Source of the DNA: JAUIET01 sp964352475
GTDB taxonomy: Bacteria; Pseudomonadota; Gammaproteobacteria; Pseudomonadales; JAUIET01
Reading direction: 5' to 3'
Assembly (NCBI GenBank): GCA_964352475.1
Contig: CAYGSL010000016.1
Location: 17,068 to 81,067, forward strand
Length of the DNA stretch: 64,000 nt
This document shows, piece by piece, positions 43,536 to 52,557 of this stretch (position 1 is the first letter of the stretch; every line of letters begins with the position of its first letter). Position numbers and translations under genes: made by a program. A model generated the notes under the pieces. That model searched no databases. It was not told the DNA's origin and saw only the letters and a program-made list of their open reading frames with translations.

Positions 43536-44578
43536 CTGCATTTTTCCAACAATGGCGCTACTAACGGCGATGCATGATTTGGAAAATCTGCGAAGTTGGC
43601 GTCTACTTTAGCCATTGCCATCATTTTCTTTTCCATGATGAGGGCAAAGCGCCATTGTACGAATAGCTCGTACCAGGGCATGTCATCAATCGGCAGGCCA
43701 GTGGCCTCGCTCCAACGCTGGTAGGCCTCATTGTAGTCGGGCACGCCCGTCATTTTATCAACGCCAAGACCTACAGAATTGGTGTGGTCTATCCAGAAAT
43801 ACCACGCCAGATCCGTTAGCGGGTTACCAATATTGGCCAGTTCCCAGTCAAGTACTGCAACCGGTTTAAGATCTTTATAGATAATATTGCCCGGCCGTGA
43901 ATCACCCCAACAAAGCCGGCGAGGTCCGCTTTCAGGTGCGTTTTCTTTAATGAAGGTCCAGGCCTCACGAATGATAGGGTCCGCTGAGTCTCGTATACCC
44001 AATTCCAACAAGCGCTCATATAGGTGAAGCTCATGTGCCGCTGGTGATTCATCCATTGCAGCCTGTGGCAAACCAATCTGATCGAATGCCTCCAAGGGCA
44101 GCGAATGAATATCAGCCAATAAATCCAAACCATTGTTCCACATAGTGGCACGTTGATCAGTGCTCAGCTCGCTAACCCAACTGCCAAACGCCATGGGTGG
44201 ATTGTCAGGCGGAATAAGACCTTGGGTGAAGTTCATTACATAGAAATCACTGCCCAGCAAATCAGGATTGGCTTCATAAGCCACCAGGCCGGGCACGGGA
44301 ATTCCGTGTTGGCCTGCGATGTTCATCACGTCGAATTGCAACTTCAGGTTGTGGGTTTCAAACACCTCACTTTCTTTGGGTACCATGCGTAGTACAAACT
44401 TGTCTTCGCCACCCGACCATTTAGCGTCAAATAATAGGGTGACGCTGCTTTCACCGCTGGCCTCAGGGAAATTGAGTTCGCCAATAGTAAAATCGTTGCC
44501 CATGGCCAGCTGTTCGGCCAGCCAGCTCTCGAGGTTTTGTCGAATTTCCTCAAGGTCTCCAACGTTCTGCTTTCCCAT
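43532..44578 (-). CDS. APH-family phosphotransferase (ACAD10/11-type)
   Basis: A 348-residue kinase-like protein. The catalytic loop reads 'CWGDSRPGNIIY' with Trp in place of the usual His before Gly-Asp, and the metal motif is 'VLDWELANIGNPLTDLAWY'. This matches the proteins related to the kinase domain of human ACAD10/11, which phosphorylate 4-hydroxyacyl-CoA, not antibiotic kinases. A role in hydroxy-acid catabolism is plausible. It is divergent from a small membrane protein. Confidence 0.87.
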   Translation of the reverse strand: MGKQNVGDLEEIRQNLESWLAEQLAMGNDFTIGELNFPEASGESSVTLLFDAKWSGGEDKFVLRMVPKESEVFETHNLKLQFDVMNIAGQHGIPVPGLVAYEANPDLLGSDFYVMNFTQGLIPPDNPPMAFGSWVSELSTDQRATMWNNGLDLLADIHSLPLEAFDQIGLPQAAMDESPAAHELHLYERLLELGIRDSADPIIREAWTFIKENAPESGPRRLCWGDSRPGNIIYKDLKPVAVLDWELANIGNPLTDLAWYFWIDHTNSVGLGVDKMTGVPDYNEAYQRWSEATGLPIDDMPWYELFVQWRFALIMEKKMMAMAKVDANFADFPNHASPLVAPLLEKCS

Positions 44579-44642
44579 GTTGCGCTCTCATCAAGTCAAT
44601 GTACACTTGCTGCATTCATTATACGGGAAGCTCAGCACCTCA

Positions 44643-45008
44643 ATGTCTAAACAATATTTAGAGTCCGAAGAACGCGCATTGGCTGATCGATTGGTGAATT
44701 ATTCTGATGCGATTGTGGCATTGGCTTTTATCAGTAGTTCGGGCTTGGGTCTGGCTGTTGCTGATCCTGATATCCGGGAAACGCTGATTGAGGCCGCTTG
44801 GCCATTGCTGTACGTATACATCGTTCTGGGCATTGTGTTTTCTGTGTTGCTTTTTGTACTGAGGCGTTGGGAGAACAATTTACGCAGTGAGTCTCACATA
44901 TCTGCGCTAGGAAAACGTTACTCGCGCAATCTGTACATAGCCCGCCACGTCGTTATTTGGGTTGCGGTTGCGCAAACTGTCGCCTTGGTGCTAGCGGTGG
45001 TCGATTGA
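44643..45008 (+). CDS. small membrane protein, unknown function
   Basis: A 121-residue protein with three predicted helices: about residues 22-42 ('AIVALAFISSSGLGLAVA'), 55-76 ('LLYVYIVLGIVFSVLLFVL') and 98-118 ('VVIWVAVAQTVALVLAV'). The ATG at 44643 starts a normal soluble N-terminus 'MSKQYLESEERALADRL'; the longer ORF back to 44319 overlaps the divergent gene and is rejected. It is followed by the SIMPL protein after 46 bases. No family recognised. Confidence 0.75.
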   Translation: MSKQYLESEERALADRLVNYSDAIVALAFISSSGLGLAVADPDIRETLIEAAWPLLYVYIVLGIVFSVLLFVLRRWENNLRSESHISALGKRYSRNLYIARHVVIWVAVAQTVALVLAVVD

Positions 45009-45054
45009 AATGACAGCCGCGATGCGACCTTAGAAGTTTGAAAAGGAAAATAGT

Positions 45055-45771
45055 ATGCAGGTAAACGACAGAACCGGCTCACTCATATTGGGCCTCAGCT
45101 TAGTAGTCGGTCTCGCTGTTCTAGGTGTATTACTGGGTAAGGCAGCAATAGACTACAAGCAACTAGACCGCAGCGTCACCGTAAAAGGCTTGGCCGAGCG
45201 CGAGCTAAACGCAGACATTGTTATCTGGCCAATTCAGTTCACGCTGGCGAACAATGACCTACAACAACTGTACGAATCCATTGAAAGTGATAGCGCAAAA
45301 ATTCGCACCTTCCTCGCCGCTAATGGGGTTAGTCCCGATGAAATTAGTCAGGCCGCTCCTGCAATCACCGATAAATCTGCCAATATGTACGGTGGCGATT
45401 CCGGCGCGCAGTTTCGTTACACTGCTCAGCAGATTGTGACGGTGTACTCTAAAAATATTTCCGCCGTAAGGAATACCATGAGTCTTATGCCAGAGCTTGG
45501 CAAGCAGGGCATAGTCCTTAGCGGCGGCTATGAATCGCAACCTGAGTATTTGTTTACTCGGCTAAACGAAATCAAACCGGAAATGATAGAAGAAGCCACT
45601 CGCAAAGCGCGAGAAGTGGCTGAAAAGTTCGCGGCAGATTCCGCCAGCACCCTCGGTAAAATTCGCCAAGCCAGGCAAGGTCAGTTCAGTATCAGCCCAC
45701 GGGATCAAAACAACCCACACATTAAGAAAGTTCGTGTGGTATCTACTGTGGAATACTATTTGTCAGACTGA
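45055..45771 (+). CDS. SIMPL domain protein (DUF541)
   Basis: A 238-residue exported or membrane-anchored protein. A helix at residues 9-31 is followed by the SIMPL domain, opening 'SVTVKGLAERELNADIVIW' and closing 'VRVVSTVEYYLSD'. Relatives (YggE in E. coli) reduce oxidative stress or are structural; the anchor suggests it faces the periplasm. A Shine-Dalgarno (AAAAGGAAAA) precedes the ATG. The function is unknown. Confidence 0.9.
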   Translation: MQVNDRTGSLILGLSLVVGLAVLGVLLGKAAIDYKQLDRSVTVKGLAERELNADIVIWPIQFTLANNDLQQLYESIESDSAKIRTFLAANGVSPDEISQAAPAITDKSANMYGGDSGAQFRYTAQQIVTVYSKNISAVRNTMSLMPELGKQGIVLSGGYESQPEYLFTRLNEIKPEMIEEATRKAREVAEKFAADSASTLGKIRQARQGQFSISPRDQNNPHIKKVRVVSTVEYYLSD

Positions 45772-45810
45772 GGTGATGCTCGTGGAGTGCGCCGTAGCGC
45801 GGGCTGGTTT

Positions 45811-46254
45811 TTATTTAACGCGCTCAAACACTGTCGTGCGGCCAAACATTGGCGAACCGATATAGCCGCGCACATTGAGAACCGACGTGTCGTTATCATC
45901 AAACCACAAGCGGCTTTTATAACTTTTCCCTTCAGAGGCATCGTAAACGGTTCCACCTTCCCAACGCTCTTTCTTCTCGTTGTAATGGAAACCCTTGAGC
46001 ATCAATGAGCCCAAAAATAATTGCCCTTTTAATGCGGGGTCAGGATTAAGCTCGTCTTTTTGATCCGGAATGTCGTAGGCCGAGACCTTACCCTGAAATT
46101 CGGAACCTGATTGGACAATCTCCAATTGACCGTCTTTGTCTGGAAACCAGTAAGTACCTAGTAACAAACTTGCATCCGCCAAGGCTATGCTGGAAAACAG
46201 CAACGCCAGGGGTAGAACGAACAATGAATTTCCAAAAAAGTGTTTGTGTTCCAT
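45811..46254 (-). CDS. DUF2147 family exported protein
   Basis: A 147-residue protein with a signal peptide (about residues 1-27, ending 'SIALADA'). The mature part has 'LLGTYWFPDKDGQLEIVQSGSEFQGKV' and 'GSLMLKGFHYNEKKERWEGGTVYDASEGKSYKSRLWFDD', the DUF2147 pattern of a small beta-barrel fold. The ATG at 46254 is chosen because it begins the signal peptide. Members have no known activity. It is near, but separate from, the monooxygenase at 46316. Confidence 0.87.
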   Translation of the reverse strand: MEHKHFFGNSLFVLPLALLFSSIALADASLLLGTYWFPDKDGQLEIVQSGSEFQGKVSAYDIPDQKDELNPDPALKGQLFLGSLMLKGFHYNEKKERWEGGTVYDASEGKSYKSRLWFDDNDTSVLNVRGYIGSPMFGRTTVFERVK

Positions 46255-46315
46255 GGTTTCTCTCGCACAACATTCTAGATCGATTTTTTGGCGGCTAGTG
46301 CCCCTGTTTATCATT

Positions 46316-48229
46316 TTATCGCTGGGACTTCAGATAATCCGCATCATTCAGAGACTTAGTCCATTCCCAATAATCAACCGCGTCCCAGGGCATATTGATC
46401 ACTACTCGACCGGTAGACTGCAGGCGATAAAACCCTTGGACCGCCGGGTGCGACCAGACTTTTGTGCTGAGAGACTCTGTTAATCGTTGCTCGTAGTCAT
46501 CCGCAACATCCTCTTTGCACTCAATCGATGAGATTCCTTGCTCGCACATTGCTTTCAGTGCGCTCATCACATAGCGGGTTTGGCACTCTGCAATCAGAAT
46601 CACGTTGCCGGTATGCGCTACATTCGTGTTCGGTCCATAAAGGCAGAAGAAATTTGGGAACGAGGGCACTGTCATACCCAGGTAGGCTTTGGGTGCGCCA
46701 GACCATACTTCATCAAGTTGCGCGCCATCGCGACCTGACACCTGCATAGGCCACACAAACCGATCAGTTTGAAAGCCGGTGGCCCATACAATGATGTCTG
46801 CCTCTACTTCCGTACCGTCGGCGCCGCGAACCCCGTTAGCTGTCACTTCACTGACGGCTTCGGTAATCAAGTTAACGTGGGGTAGCTGCAATGCGCGCAG
46901 CCAGCTGCCATTGTCTTGTAACACTCGTGTGCCCATGGGCGGGTAGTTTGGGATAACGTTCTTCAGTAGTTCAGGGTCGTCGACTTGTGCTGAAATATAG
47001 CTCACCAGGTTGTCGCGCATTCGGCTATTCCATTGGCCACAACTTAAACCGCCGTCGTCCCAGCCGGGTTCAATTTCAGCGATCAGTTTCGATTTATCCA
47101 GCATTGGCCATAAAGCAAGAATTCGGTACCAACGCGCATAACCTGGCAGATTCTCGAAGCACCACATGTGTTCTTCGCTAACCGCGTCGTGGTAACCAGG
47201 GTTTGAAATCATCCATTGTGGTGTACGTTGAAAAACACTTAGCTTAGAGGTGATTTTTGCCAGCTCAGGCACCATCTGAAACGCCGTGGCACCGGAACCA
47301 ACAACCACCACGCGCTTTCCTTCCAGACTAACTGAATGGTCCCACTGCGCGGAATGCATATGCGTGCCACTGAAATCATTGATGCCCGGCATGTCTGGTA
47401 ATTTAGGGCGGTTAAGCTGGCCAACCGCGCTGATCACAAGGTCTGCCTGAACTTCCGTATCGCCACCGCTGTTATGGCACGTTAGAGACCATTGCTGGTC
47501 TTGCTCATGGTAGTGGGCAGCAGTAACTTCGGTATTAAATTGAATGTGCTGGAGTAATTCCTGTTGCGACGCAAAGTCCGCGAAGTAGGCTCTAAGTTCT
47601 TCATGCTGACCAAAGAAATGTCGCCAGCGATAGTCATGATCAAATGAAAACGAGTACGCGTGACTGGCAATGTCAACCCGGCAACCAGGGTAACTGTTTT
47701 CGAACCATGTGCCGCCAACGTCAGTATTTTTCTCCAGAATCACATAATCGATGCCGGCTTGCTGCAAACGCATCGCCAGCAACAAACCCGACACGCCAGC
47801 GCCGATAACAGCAACTTTTAAGCCTGCATTGGCCACCGCTTGCGAATCAATGGCAACGCGTTTGCTGTCTTGCAGGTCAATGGCCAATTCTTCCAGCATC
47901 ATGTCGTTGTAGCGCGGCTCCATCTGCTGTTCGCCCACGGCGAACGCGAGCATTTTTTCAAGCTCGCCACGCTCAAAGTTCAGCCTTGGCTCGGCGCCTG
48001 ATTCCTGCGCCGCCTTAAGGGTCTGTTTCAGCATTTCACGTACTTCAGCCTGTTGCTGCTCGCTTAGACCGCCGTCCATCTTTTGCAACATCTCTATGCG
48101 ATTCGGGCGAATATCACCGTCCATCAGGCTTGTGTCGCCGCTAAGGTGAATCATCGACATCATCAACGCAGGAATACTGGCCTCAATCAGGGCCTGATCA
48201 AGGAATGCATCGTTGGGAAGCTTGCTCAT
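46316..48229 (-). CDS. Baeyer-Villiger monooxygenase with N-terminal extension (HAPMO-like)
   Basis: A 637-residue FAD/NADPH monooxygenase. About 135 residues of helical extension precede the FAD motif 'VAVIGAGVSGLLLAMRL'. The Baeyer-Villiger fingerprint is intact: 'FSGTHMHSAQWDH' (FxGxxxHxxxWD), followed by the NADPH motif 'VVVVGSGATAFQMVPEL'. The extension and length match 4-hydroxyacetophenone monooxygenase. It should turn an (aryl) ketone into an ester. The ATG at 48229 has GGAG seven bases upstream and is preferred to 48241. Confidence 0.92.
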   Translation of the reverse strand: MSKLPNDAFLDQALIEASIPALMMSMIHLSGDTSLMDGDIRPNRIEMLQKMDGGLSEQQQAEVREMLKQTLKAAQESGAEPRLNFERGELEKMLAFAVGEQQMEPRYNDMMLEELAIDLQDSKRVAIDSQAVANAGLKVAVIGAGVSGLLLAMRLQQAGIDYVILEKNTDVGGTWFENSYPGCRVDIASHAYSFSFDHDYRWRHFFGQHEELRAYFADFASQQELLQHIQFNTEVTAAHYHEQDQQWSLTCHNSGGDTEVQADLVISAVGQLNRPKLPDMPGINDFSGTHMHSAQWDHSVSLEGKRVVVVGSGATAFQMVPELAKITSKLSVFQRTPQWMISNPGYHDAVSEEHMWCFENLPGYARWYRILALWPMLDKSKLIAEIEPGWDDGGLSCGQWNSRMRDNLVSYISAQVDDPELLKNVIPNYPPMGTRVLQDNGSWLRALQLPHVNLITEAVSEVTANGVRGADGTEVEADIIVWATGFQTDRFVWPMQVSGRDGAQLDEVWSGAPKAYLGMTVPSFPNFFCLYGPNTNVAHTGNVILIAECQTRYVMSALKAMCEQGISSIECKEDVADDYEQRLTESLSTKVWSHPAVQGFYRLQSTGRVVINMPWDAVDYWEWTKSLNDADYLKSQR

Positions 48230-48405
48230 TATTGACTCCATAGCGCGATTTACTTGCGCAAAGCAAGGATAACCCGAACTGTGTCTTTAAGGCTTACATT
48301 TTTCTCAGATCCGTTGGTCCTCAACTCGAAGCCAACGATCGTTGTGAATGCAAATTACGGTTTCAAGGCCTTGCAAGAGCGCTGTCTGGCAGGCAAGCTC
48401 AAGTA

Positions 48406-48660
48406 ATGAATATTCCCGTTGCCACAGCCTTGCTCGCATGGGCAAGAAAATTGCGTTTTCGACAGCTGTTCTGGCTGACAGGCGCGCTGTTTGTTGCTGA
48501 TCTGTTCATTCCTGATTTCGTGCCTTTCGCCGATGAAGTGCTGCTAGGTCTGCTGACCCTGCTGTTTGCCAGCTGGAAGGATAAGCGCTATGCGGACAAT
48601 GATAGCCAAGAGTCTGTGATCGCACTTGGTCAGAGTGAAGACTCCGAGCGCAGCAGCTGA
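48406..48660 (+). CDS. small membrane protein, DUF6116-like
   Basis: An 84-residue protein. 'WARKLRFRQLFWLTGALFVADLFIPDFVPFADEVLLGLLTLLFASWKDKR' is one or two hydrophobic helices around a Pro-rich turn, a pattern known from DUF6116 proteins in other gammaproteobacteria. The tail is acidic and soluble. It is divergent from the monooxygenase and precedes the FNR gene. Function unknown. Confidence 0.75.
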   Translation: MNIPVATALLAWARKLRFRQLFWLTGALFVADLFIPDFVPFADEVLLGLLTLLFASWKDKRYADNDSQESVIALGQSEDSERSS

Positions 48661-48743
48661 CATTTCTCGCTTCCAGATACTCCAAAACGGTATAATGGCG
48701 CGGTCAACGGACACGATTTCTCGTGCCGGAAAGGAAGCGACTC

Positions 48744-49466
48744 ATGCAGCACCAATGCCCGCATAACCAAGAGATTTCCTGTGCAGATTGCAGGCTAAGC
48801 GGTATTTGCTTACCGCTGGCGGTTGCCAGTGCAGACATCGTCAAACTCGATGAAATTGTCCGGCGAGGTAAACCGCTTCAAAAAGGCGATATCTTATACT
48901 CGCAGCAGGGTGAATTTGGCTCAGTCTATGCAGTGAGATCTGGTGCCTTAAAAGCATTTTGCACGACTGGCAGTGGGGAAGAGCAAGTCACTGGTTTTTA
49001 TTTGCCCGGCGAGATCCTGGGCGTTGATGGCATTGCCAATCACAGATACGCCAGTTCTGCGATAGCACTGGAAACGTCTACCGTCTGCGAAATTCCCTTT
49101 GATCAGCTAGGTGACCTCAGTCTGCAATTGCCAAACTTGCAGAAACATTTCTTCAAGATTCTAAGCCGCGAAATTGCTGACGATCAAAAGCTGCTGACTT
49201 TGGTCAGCAAAAACACGGCCGATGAACGCGTTGCCGCGTTTCTGTTGAGTCTTTCAGCGCGTTTCGCCAGGCGTCAGCTTTCCGGAGAACGTTTTTTGCT
49301 GCCAATGTCGCGCACTGATATCGGCAACTTTCTGGGTCTTACCATCGAAACAGTCAGTCGTGTTTTTGGGCGCTTCAAGAAGAATATCTGGATTGACGTG
49401 GAAGGCCGGGATGTACGAATCCAGGACATCGACGCGCTGAAGCAGATCGCAGGTGTTCAGGCGTAA
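48744..49466 (+). CDS. fnr: FNR/ANR-type oxygen-sensing transcriptional regulator
   Basis: A 240-residue Crp/Fnr protein. The N-terminus carries Cys13-x2-Cys16-x5-Cys22 and Cys115 lies in 'STVCEIPF', the four iron-sulfur ligands of FNR (20, 23, 29, 122 in E. coli). The HTH 'SRTDIGNFLGLTIETVSRVFGRF' has the Glu-x2-Ser-Arg reader of TTGAT half-sites. Such proteins activate genes when oxygen is scarce. The ATG at 48744 has AAGGAAG upstream; the GTG at 48723 is rejected. It lies just before the cbb3 oxidase locus, whose FNR box at 49502 it should bind. A TATAAT at 48691 may be its -10. Confidence 0.95.
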   Translation: MQHQCPHNQEISCADCRLSGICLPLAVASADIVKLDEIVRRGKPLQKGDILYSQQGEFGSVYAVRSGALKAFCTTGSGEEQVTGFYLPGEILGVDGIANHRYASSAIALETSTVCEIPFDQLGDLSLQLPNLQKHFFKILSREIADDQKLLTLVSKNTADERVAAFLLSLSARFARRQLSGERFLLPMSRTDIGNFLGLTIETVSRVFGRFKKNIWIDVEGRDVRIQDIDALKQIAGVQA

Positions 49467-49501
49467 TTTCGCACCCACCAGGCCGACAAAATGCAGCTCG
49501 C

Positions 49502-49543
49502 TTGATCCATGTCAAGAATGGATAAGGAGCCAATCGCTATTCT
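49502..49543 (+). promoter_or_regulatory. FNR-dependent promoter before the cbb3 locus
   Basis: An FNR box TTGATCCATGTCAA at 49502-49515 (one mismatch to TTGAT-N4-ATCAA) is followed by a -10-like TATTCT at 49538-49543. With a start near 49550 the box centre is at -41.5, the class II activator position. It reads into the Yip1 gene and the cco genes. Confidence 0.8.
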
Positions 49544-49573
49544 TGTTACTGAACAAAATATGGCGATTGAGAA

Positions 49574-50176
49574 ATGCTTGTTGCGAACCCGCTTGGCTAT
49601 TTATTCACACCTCTAAAACAATGGGATGAGCTGGCGAAAAAACCGCTTTCAAGCTTCCCAGCCTACCTGATTTACCCCGCAATCATGGCTGTCATTCCAG
49701 CAGTTGCCTGGTATCACGGCGTCACTGAAGTCGGCTGGCGCGTAGGCGATGGTGAGGTTGTGCGGCTAACGCGCGACAGCGCCATGCCAATCATTGCTTT
49801 GTTTTATCTCACCATGCTGGCCGCAGTCTTTGTTATTGGCTACATGACGCACTGGATGTCACAAACCTATGGCGCTGAGACCAGTGTTGCCAAAGGTGTT
49901 GCAGTGATCGGCTTTGTAAGCACCCCTTTATTTATCGCAGGTGCCGTTGGCTGGCATCCAGTGTTATGGCTGGACATGTTAGTGGGCATCGCGGCGGTCA
50001 GTTGGGCGCTTTATTTATTGTACGTGGGTATTCCATTGGTGATGCGCCAACCCAAGGAGCAAGGCTTTCTTTACGCCAGCGCAATCGTCGCCATCGCATT
50101 GGTGATGCTGATTTGCATCATGGTGGGTAGCGTCATTCTCTGGGACTTTGGAGCAACACCGGTTTTTACCGATTGA
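49574..50176 (+). CDS. Yip1-domain membrane protein
   Basis: A 200-residue inner-membrane protein with five predicted helices. 'LFTPLKQWDELAKKP' is the usual Yip1 opening. Homologues are often next to cbb3 or stress genes but have no assigned role. Here it is first after the FNR box, with ccoN 69 bases on, so it is likely part of the microaerobic operon. The ATG at 49574 fits the family; no strong Shine-Dalgarno. Confidence 0.86.
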   Translation: MLVANPLGYLFTPLKQWDELAKKPLSSFPAYLIYPAIMAVIPAVAWYHGVTEVGWRVGDGEVVRLTRDSAMPIIALFYLTMLAAVFVIGYMTHWMSQTYGAETSVAKGVAVIGFVSTPLFIAGAVGWHPVLWLDMLVGIAAVSWALYLLYVGIPLVMRQPKEQGFLYASAIVAIALVMLICIMVGSVILWDFGATPVFTD

Positions 50177-50245
50177 GCTTCGGCGACTTAGTTAAGCCTC
50201 TAGCCGCTCAATAGCATTACAGAAATTACTACATAAGGGGAATAC

Positions 50246-51751
50246 ATGTCAGCAACAGACACACAGGCAATGGATAAGCGAGGAGACAACGCCATCCCTA
50301 TTGTAGATGACGGCTACAACTACAAGGTTGTACGTCAATTCACGGTAATGACCATCGTTTGGGGCATTGTCGGTATGGGTGTTGGTGTGTACATCGCCGC
50401 GCTGATGATCTGGCCACAACTCAGTCTGGATTTGCCCTGGTTAAGTTTTGGTCGCCTCAGGCCACTGCATACCAATGCGGTTATTTTTGCTTTTGGTGGC
50501 TCCGCATTGTTTGCATCCTCGTTATTCGTGGTGCAAAGAACCTGTCAGGTCAGGCTGATTTCAGATGGTTTGGCATCCACCGTTTTTTGGGGGTGGATGC
50601 TGGTGATTGTTGCCGCAGCCATCAGCCTGCCGTTGGGCATAAACTCCAGTAAGGAATACGCTGAGCTGGAATGGCCGATTGATATCCTGATCACCATTGT
50701 GTGGGTGCTGTACGCCATTCTTTACTTCGGCACAATCATGAAGCGGAAAGTGCAACACATATACGTTGCTAACTGGTTCTTCGGTGCTTTTATTGTCACT
50801 GTGGCGGTATTGCATATCATCAATAGCCTGGCAATTCCGGTATCAATGGGTAAGTCCTATTCGATTTACTCAGGCGCGGTCGATGCCATGGTGCAATGGT
50901 GGTACGGACACAATGCCGTGGGTTTCTTTTTAACCGCTGGTTTTCTTGGCATGATGTACTACTTTGTACCCAAGCAAGCTGAACGCCCTGTTTATTCCTA
51001 CAGGCTATCGATTGTTCACTTCTGGGCTCTGGTTGCTGTATACATCTGGGCTGGCCCTCACCACCTTCATTACACCGCGCTGCCTGACTGGGCACAAAGC
51101 CTTGGCATGGTTATGTCACTGATTCTACTGGCACCAAGCTGGGGTGGCATGATCAACGGCATGATGACGCTGAGCGGTGCCTGGTACAAATTGCGCACCG
51201 ACCCGATTCTGCGTTTCCTGATCGTCTCACTGTCGTTCTACGGTATGTCGACGTTTGAAGGGCCGATGATGTCTATCAAAACGGTTAATGCGCTGTCGCA
51301 TTACACAGACTGGACCATTGGCCACGTGCATTCCGGCGCACTGGGTTGGGTGGCCATGATTTCGATCGGCACAATGTATTACCTGCTACCGGTATTGTTT
51401 GGTCGCAAGCAAATGTACAGCGTTGCCTGGATCAACTGGCATTTTTGGATGTCTACCATAGGCACAGTGTTATACATCGCATCAATGTGGGTGAATGGCA
51501 TCGTTCAAGGCTTGATGTGGCGCGCCTACAACGCTGATGGAACTCTGACTTACAGCTTTGTTGAAAGCGTGCAAGCCAGTTATCCCGGTTATCTGGTACG
51601 ACTTATAGGGGGCGGGATATTCTTCCTGGGCATGTTGCTAATGGCATGGAATATGGTGAAGACGATTCGCACAGATCACGTTCGCGATGTGATGAAGATT
51701 GAACCTCAGGACTTATCTGACCAGGCTCAGCCACTAGGAGCGACCGCATGA
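50246..51751 (+). CDS. ccoN: cbb3-type cytochrome c oxidase subunit I
   Basis: A 501-residue catalytic subunit of the high-affinity proton-pumping oxidase. The low-spin heme His is in 'LRPLHTNAVIF', copper-B ligands in 'WYGHNAVGFF' and 'WAGPHHLHYTALPDW', and the heme ligands in 'IGHVHSGALGW'. Twelve helices fit. AAGGGGAA lies before the ATG. It overlaps ccoO by four bases. Confidence 0.98.
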   Translation: MSATDTQAMDKRGDNAIPIVDDGYNYKVVRQFTVMTIVWGIVGMGVGVYIAALMIWPQLSLDLPWLSFGRLRPLHTNAVIFAFGGSALFASSLFVVQRTCQVRLISDGLASTVFWGWMLVIVAAAISLPLGINSSKEYAELEWPIDILITIVWVLYAILYFGTIMKRKVQHIYVANWFFGAFIVTVAVLHIINSLAIPVSMGKSYSIYSGAVDAMVQWWYGHNAVGFFLTAGFLGMMYYFVPKQAERPVYSYRLSIVHFWALVAVYIWAGPHHLHYTALPDWAQSLGMVMSLILLAPSWGGMINGMMTLSGAWYKLRTDPILRFLIVSLSFYGMSTFEGPMMSIKTVNALSHYTDWTIGHVHSGALGWVAMISIGTMYYLLPVLFGRKQMYSVAWINWHFWMSTIGTVLYIASMWVNGIVQGLMWRAYNADGTLTYSFVESVQASYPGYLVRLIGGGIFFLGMLLMAWNMVKTIRTDHVRDVMKIEPQDLSDQAQPLGATA

Positions 51752-52353
51752 AACACGAGTTTCTTGAAAAGAACATAGGGTGGATGATTGTTTTCATTAT
51801 ATTCGCAATCTCGTTTGGAACCCTGGTAGAACTGGTGCCCTTAATGATGCAGAGGCAAAGCAGTGAACCGGCAGAGGGCCTGGAACCGCTTGCCGCTCTG
51901 CCTTTGGAAGGTCGCGATATCTATATTCGAGAGGGCTGCAACAATTGTCACTCTCAAATGATTCGTACACTGCGTTCGGAAACTGAGCGCTACGGTCATT
52001 ACAGCATGGCCAACGAGCTGGTTTATAACCATCCGCATTTATGGGGCAGTAAACGCACCGGGCCAGATCTGGCGCGTGTGGGGGGGCGCTACAGCGATGA
52101 TTGGCATCGCTTGCATTTTTACAACCCGCGCGACGTAGTGCCTGAGTCCAATATGCCTTCCTATCCGTGGTTATTCGAAAACACTTTGGACGGCGAGCAT
52201 ACCGCAGACAAAATGCGAGCGCTTCGCACGGTAGGCGTGCCTTACAGTGACGAGCAGATTGCAACAGCGAGCGACGAAGTAAAAGGCAAGCAGGAGATAG
52301 ATGCGCTGATTGCCTACATACAGCAGCTTGGACTGCTTTTTCCCCGCAGCTGA
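51748..52353 (+). CDS. ccoO: cbb3-type cytochrome c oxidase subunit II (monoheme)
   Basis: A 201-residue membrane-anchored cytochrome c. The anchor is at residues 9-33, and heme is bound by Cys64-Asn-Asn-Cys67-His68 with Met in 'ESNMPSYPW'. It passes electrons from CcoP to CcoN. It overlaps ccoN (ATGA) and is followed by ccoQ after 18 bases. Confidence 0.97.
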   Translation: MKHEFLEKNIGWMIVFIIFAISFGTLVELVPLMMQRQSSEPAEGLEPLAALPLEGRDIYIREGCNNCHSQMIRTLRSETERYGHYSMANELVYNHPHLWGSKRTGPDLARVGGRYSDDWHRLHFYNPRDVVPESNMPSYPWLFENTLDGEHTADKMRALRTVGVPYSDEQIATASDEVKGKQEIDALIAYIQQLGLLFPRS

Positions 52354-52371
52354 TAGAAAAGGAACATAAAC

Positions 52372-52557
52372 ATGGACATTAATCTGCTCCGAGCCATCTC
52401 CACAATATTATTGTCAATCGCATTTATTTGCATTTGTGTGATGGTCTTTAGCCGAAAACGCAAAGATTATTATGAAGAAGCATCAAAAATTCCACTGCGT
52501 GAAAAACCAGTTGAGCAAGTAGACCAGCAAGACGCGATCATGGAGGCAGGGCAATGA
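52372..52557 (+). CDS. ccoQ: cbb3 oxidase small subunit IV
   Basis: A 61-residue single-helix protein ('LRAISTILLSIAFICICVMVFSRKRKDYYEEA'). It stabilises the complex, especially CcoP binding. It overlaps ccoP by four bases and is in the standard NOQP order. Confidence 0.93.
   Translation: MDINLLRAISTILLSIAFICICVMVFSRKRKDYYEEASKIPLREKPVEQVDQQDAIMEAGQ

Noticed and set aside
44599..44617. AATGTACACTTGCTGCATT resembling operator E
   Set aside because: Matches only 13 of 19 bases and lacks the central CGnAG; probably chance.
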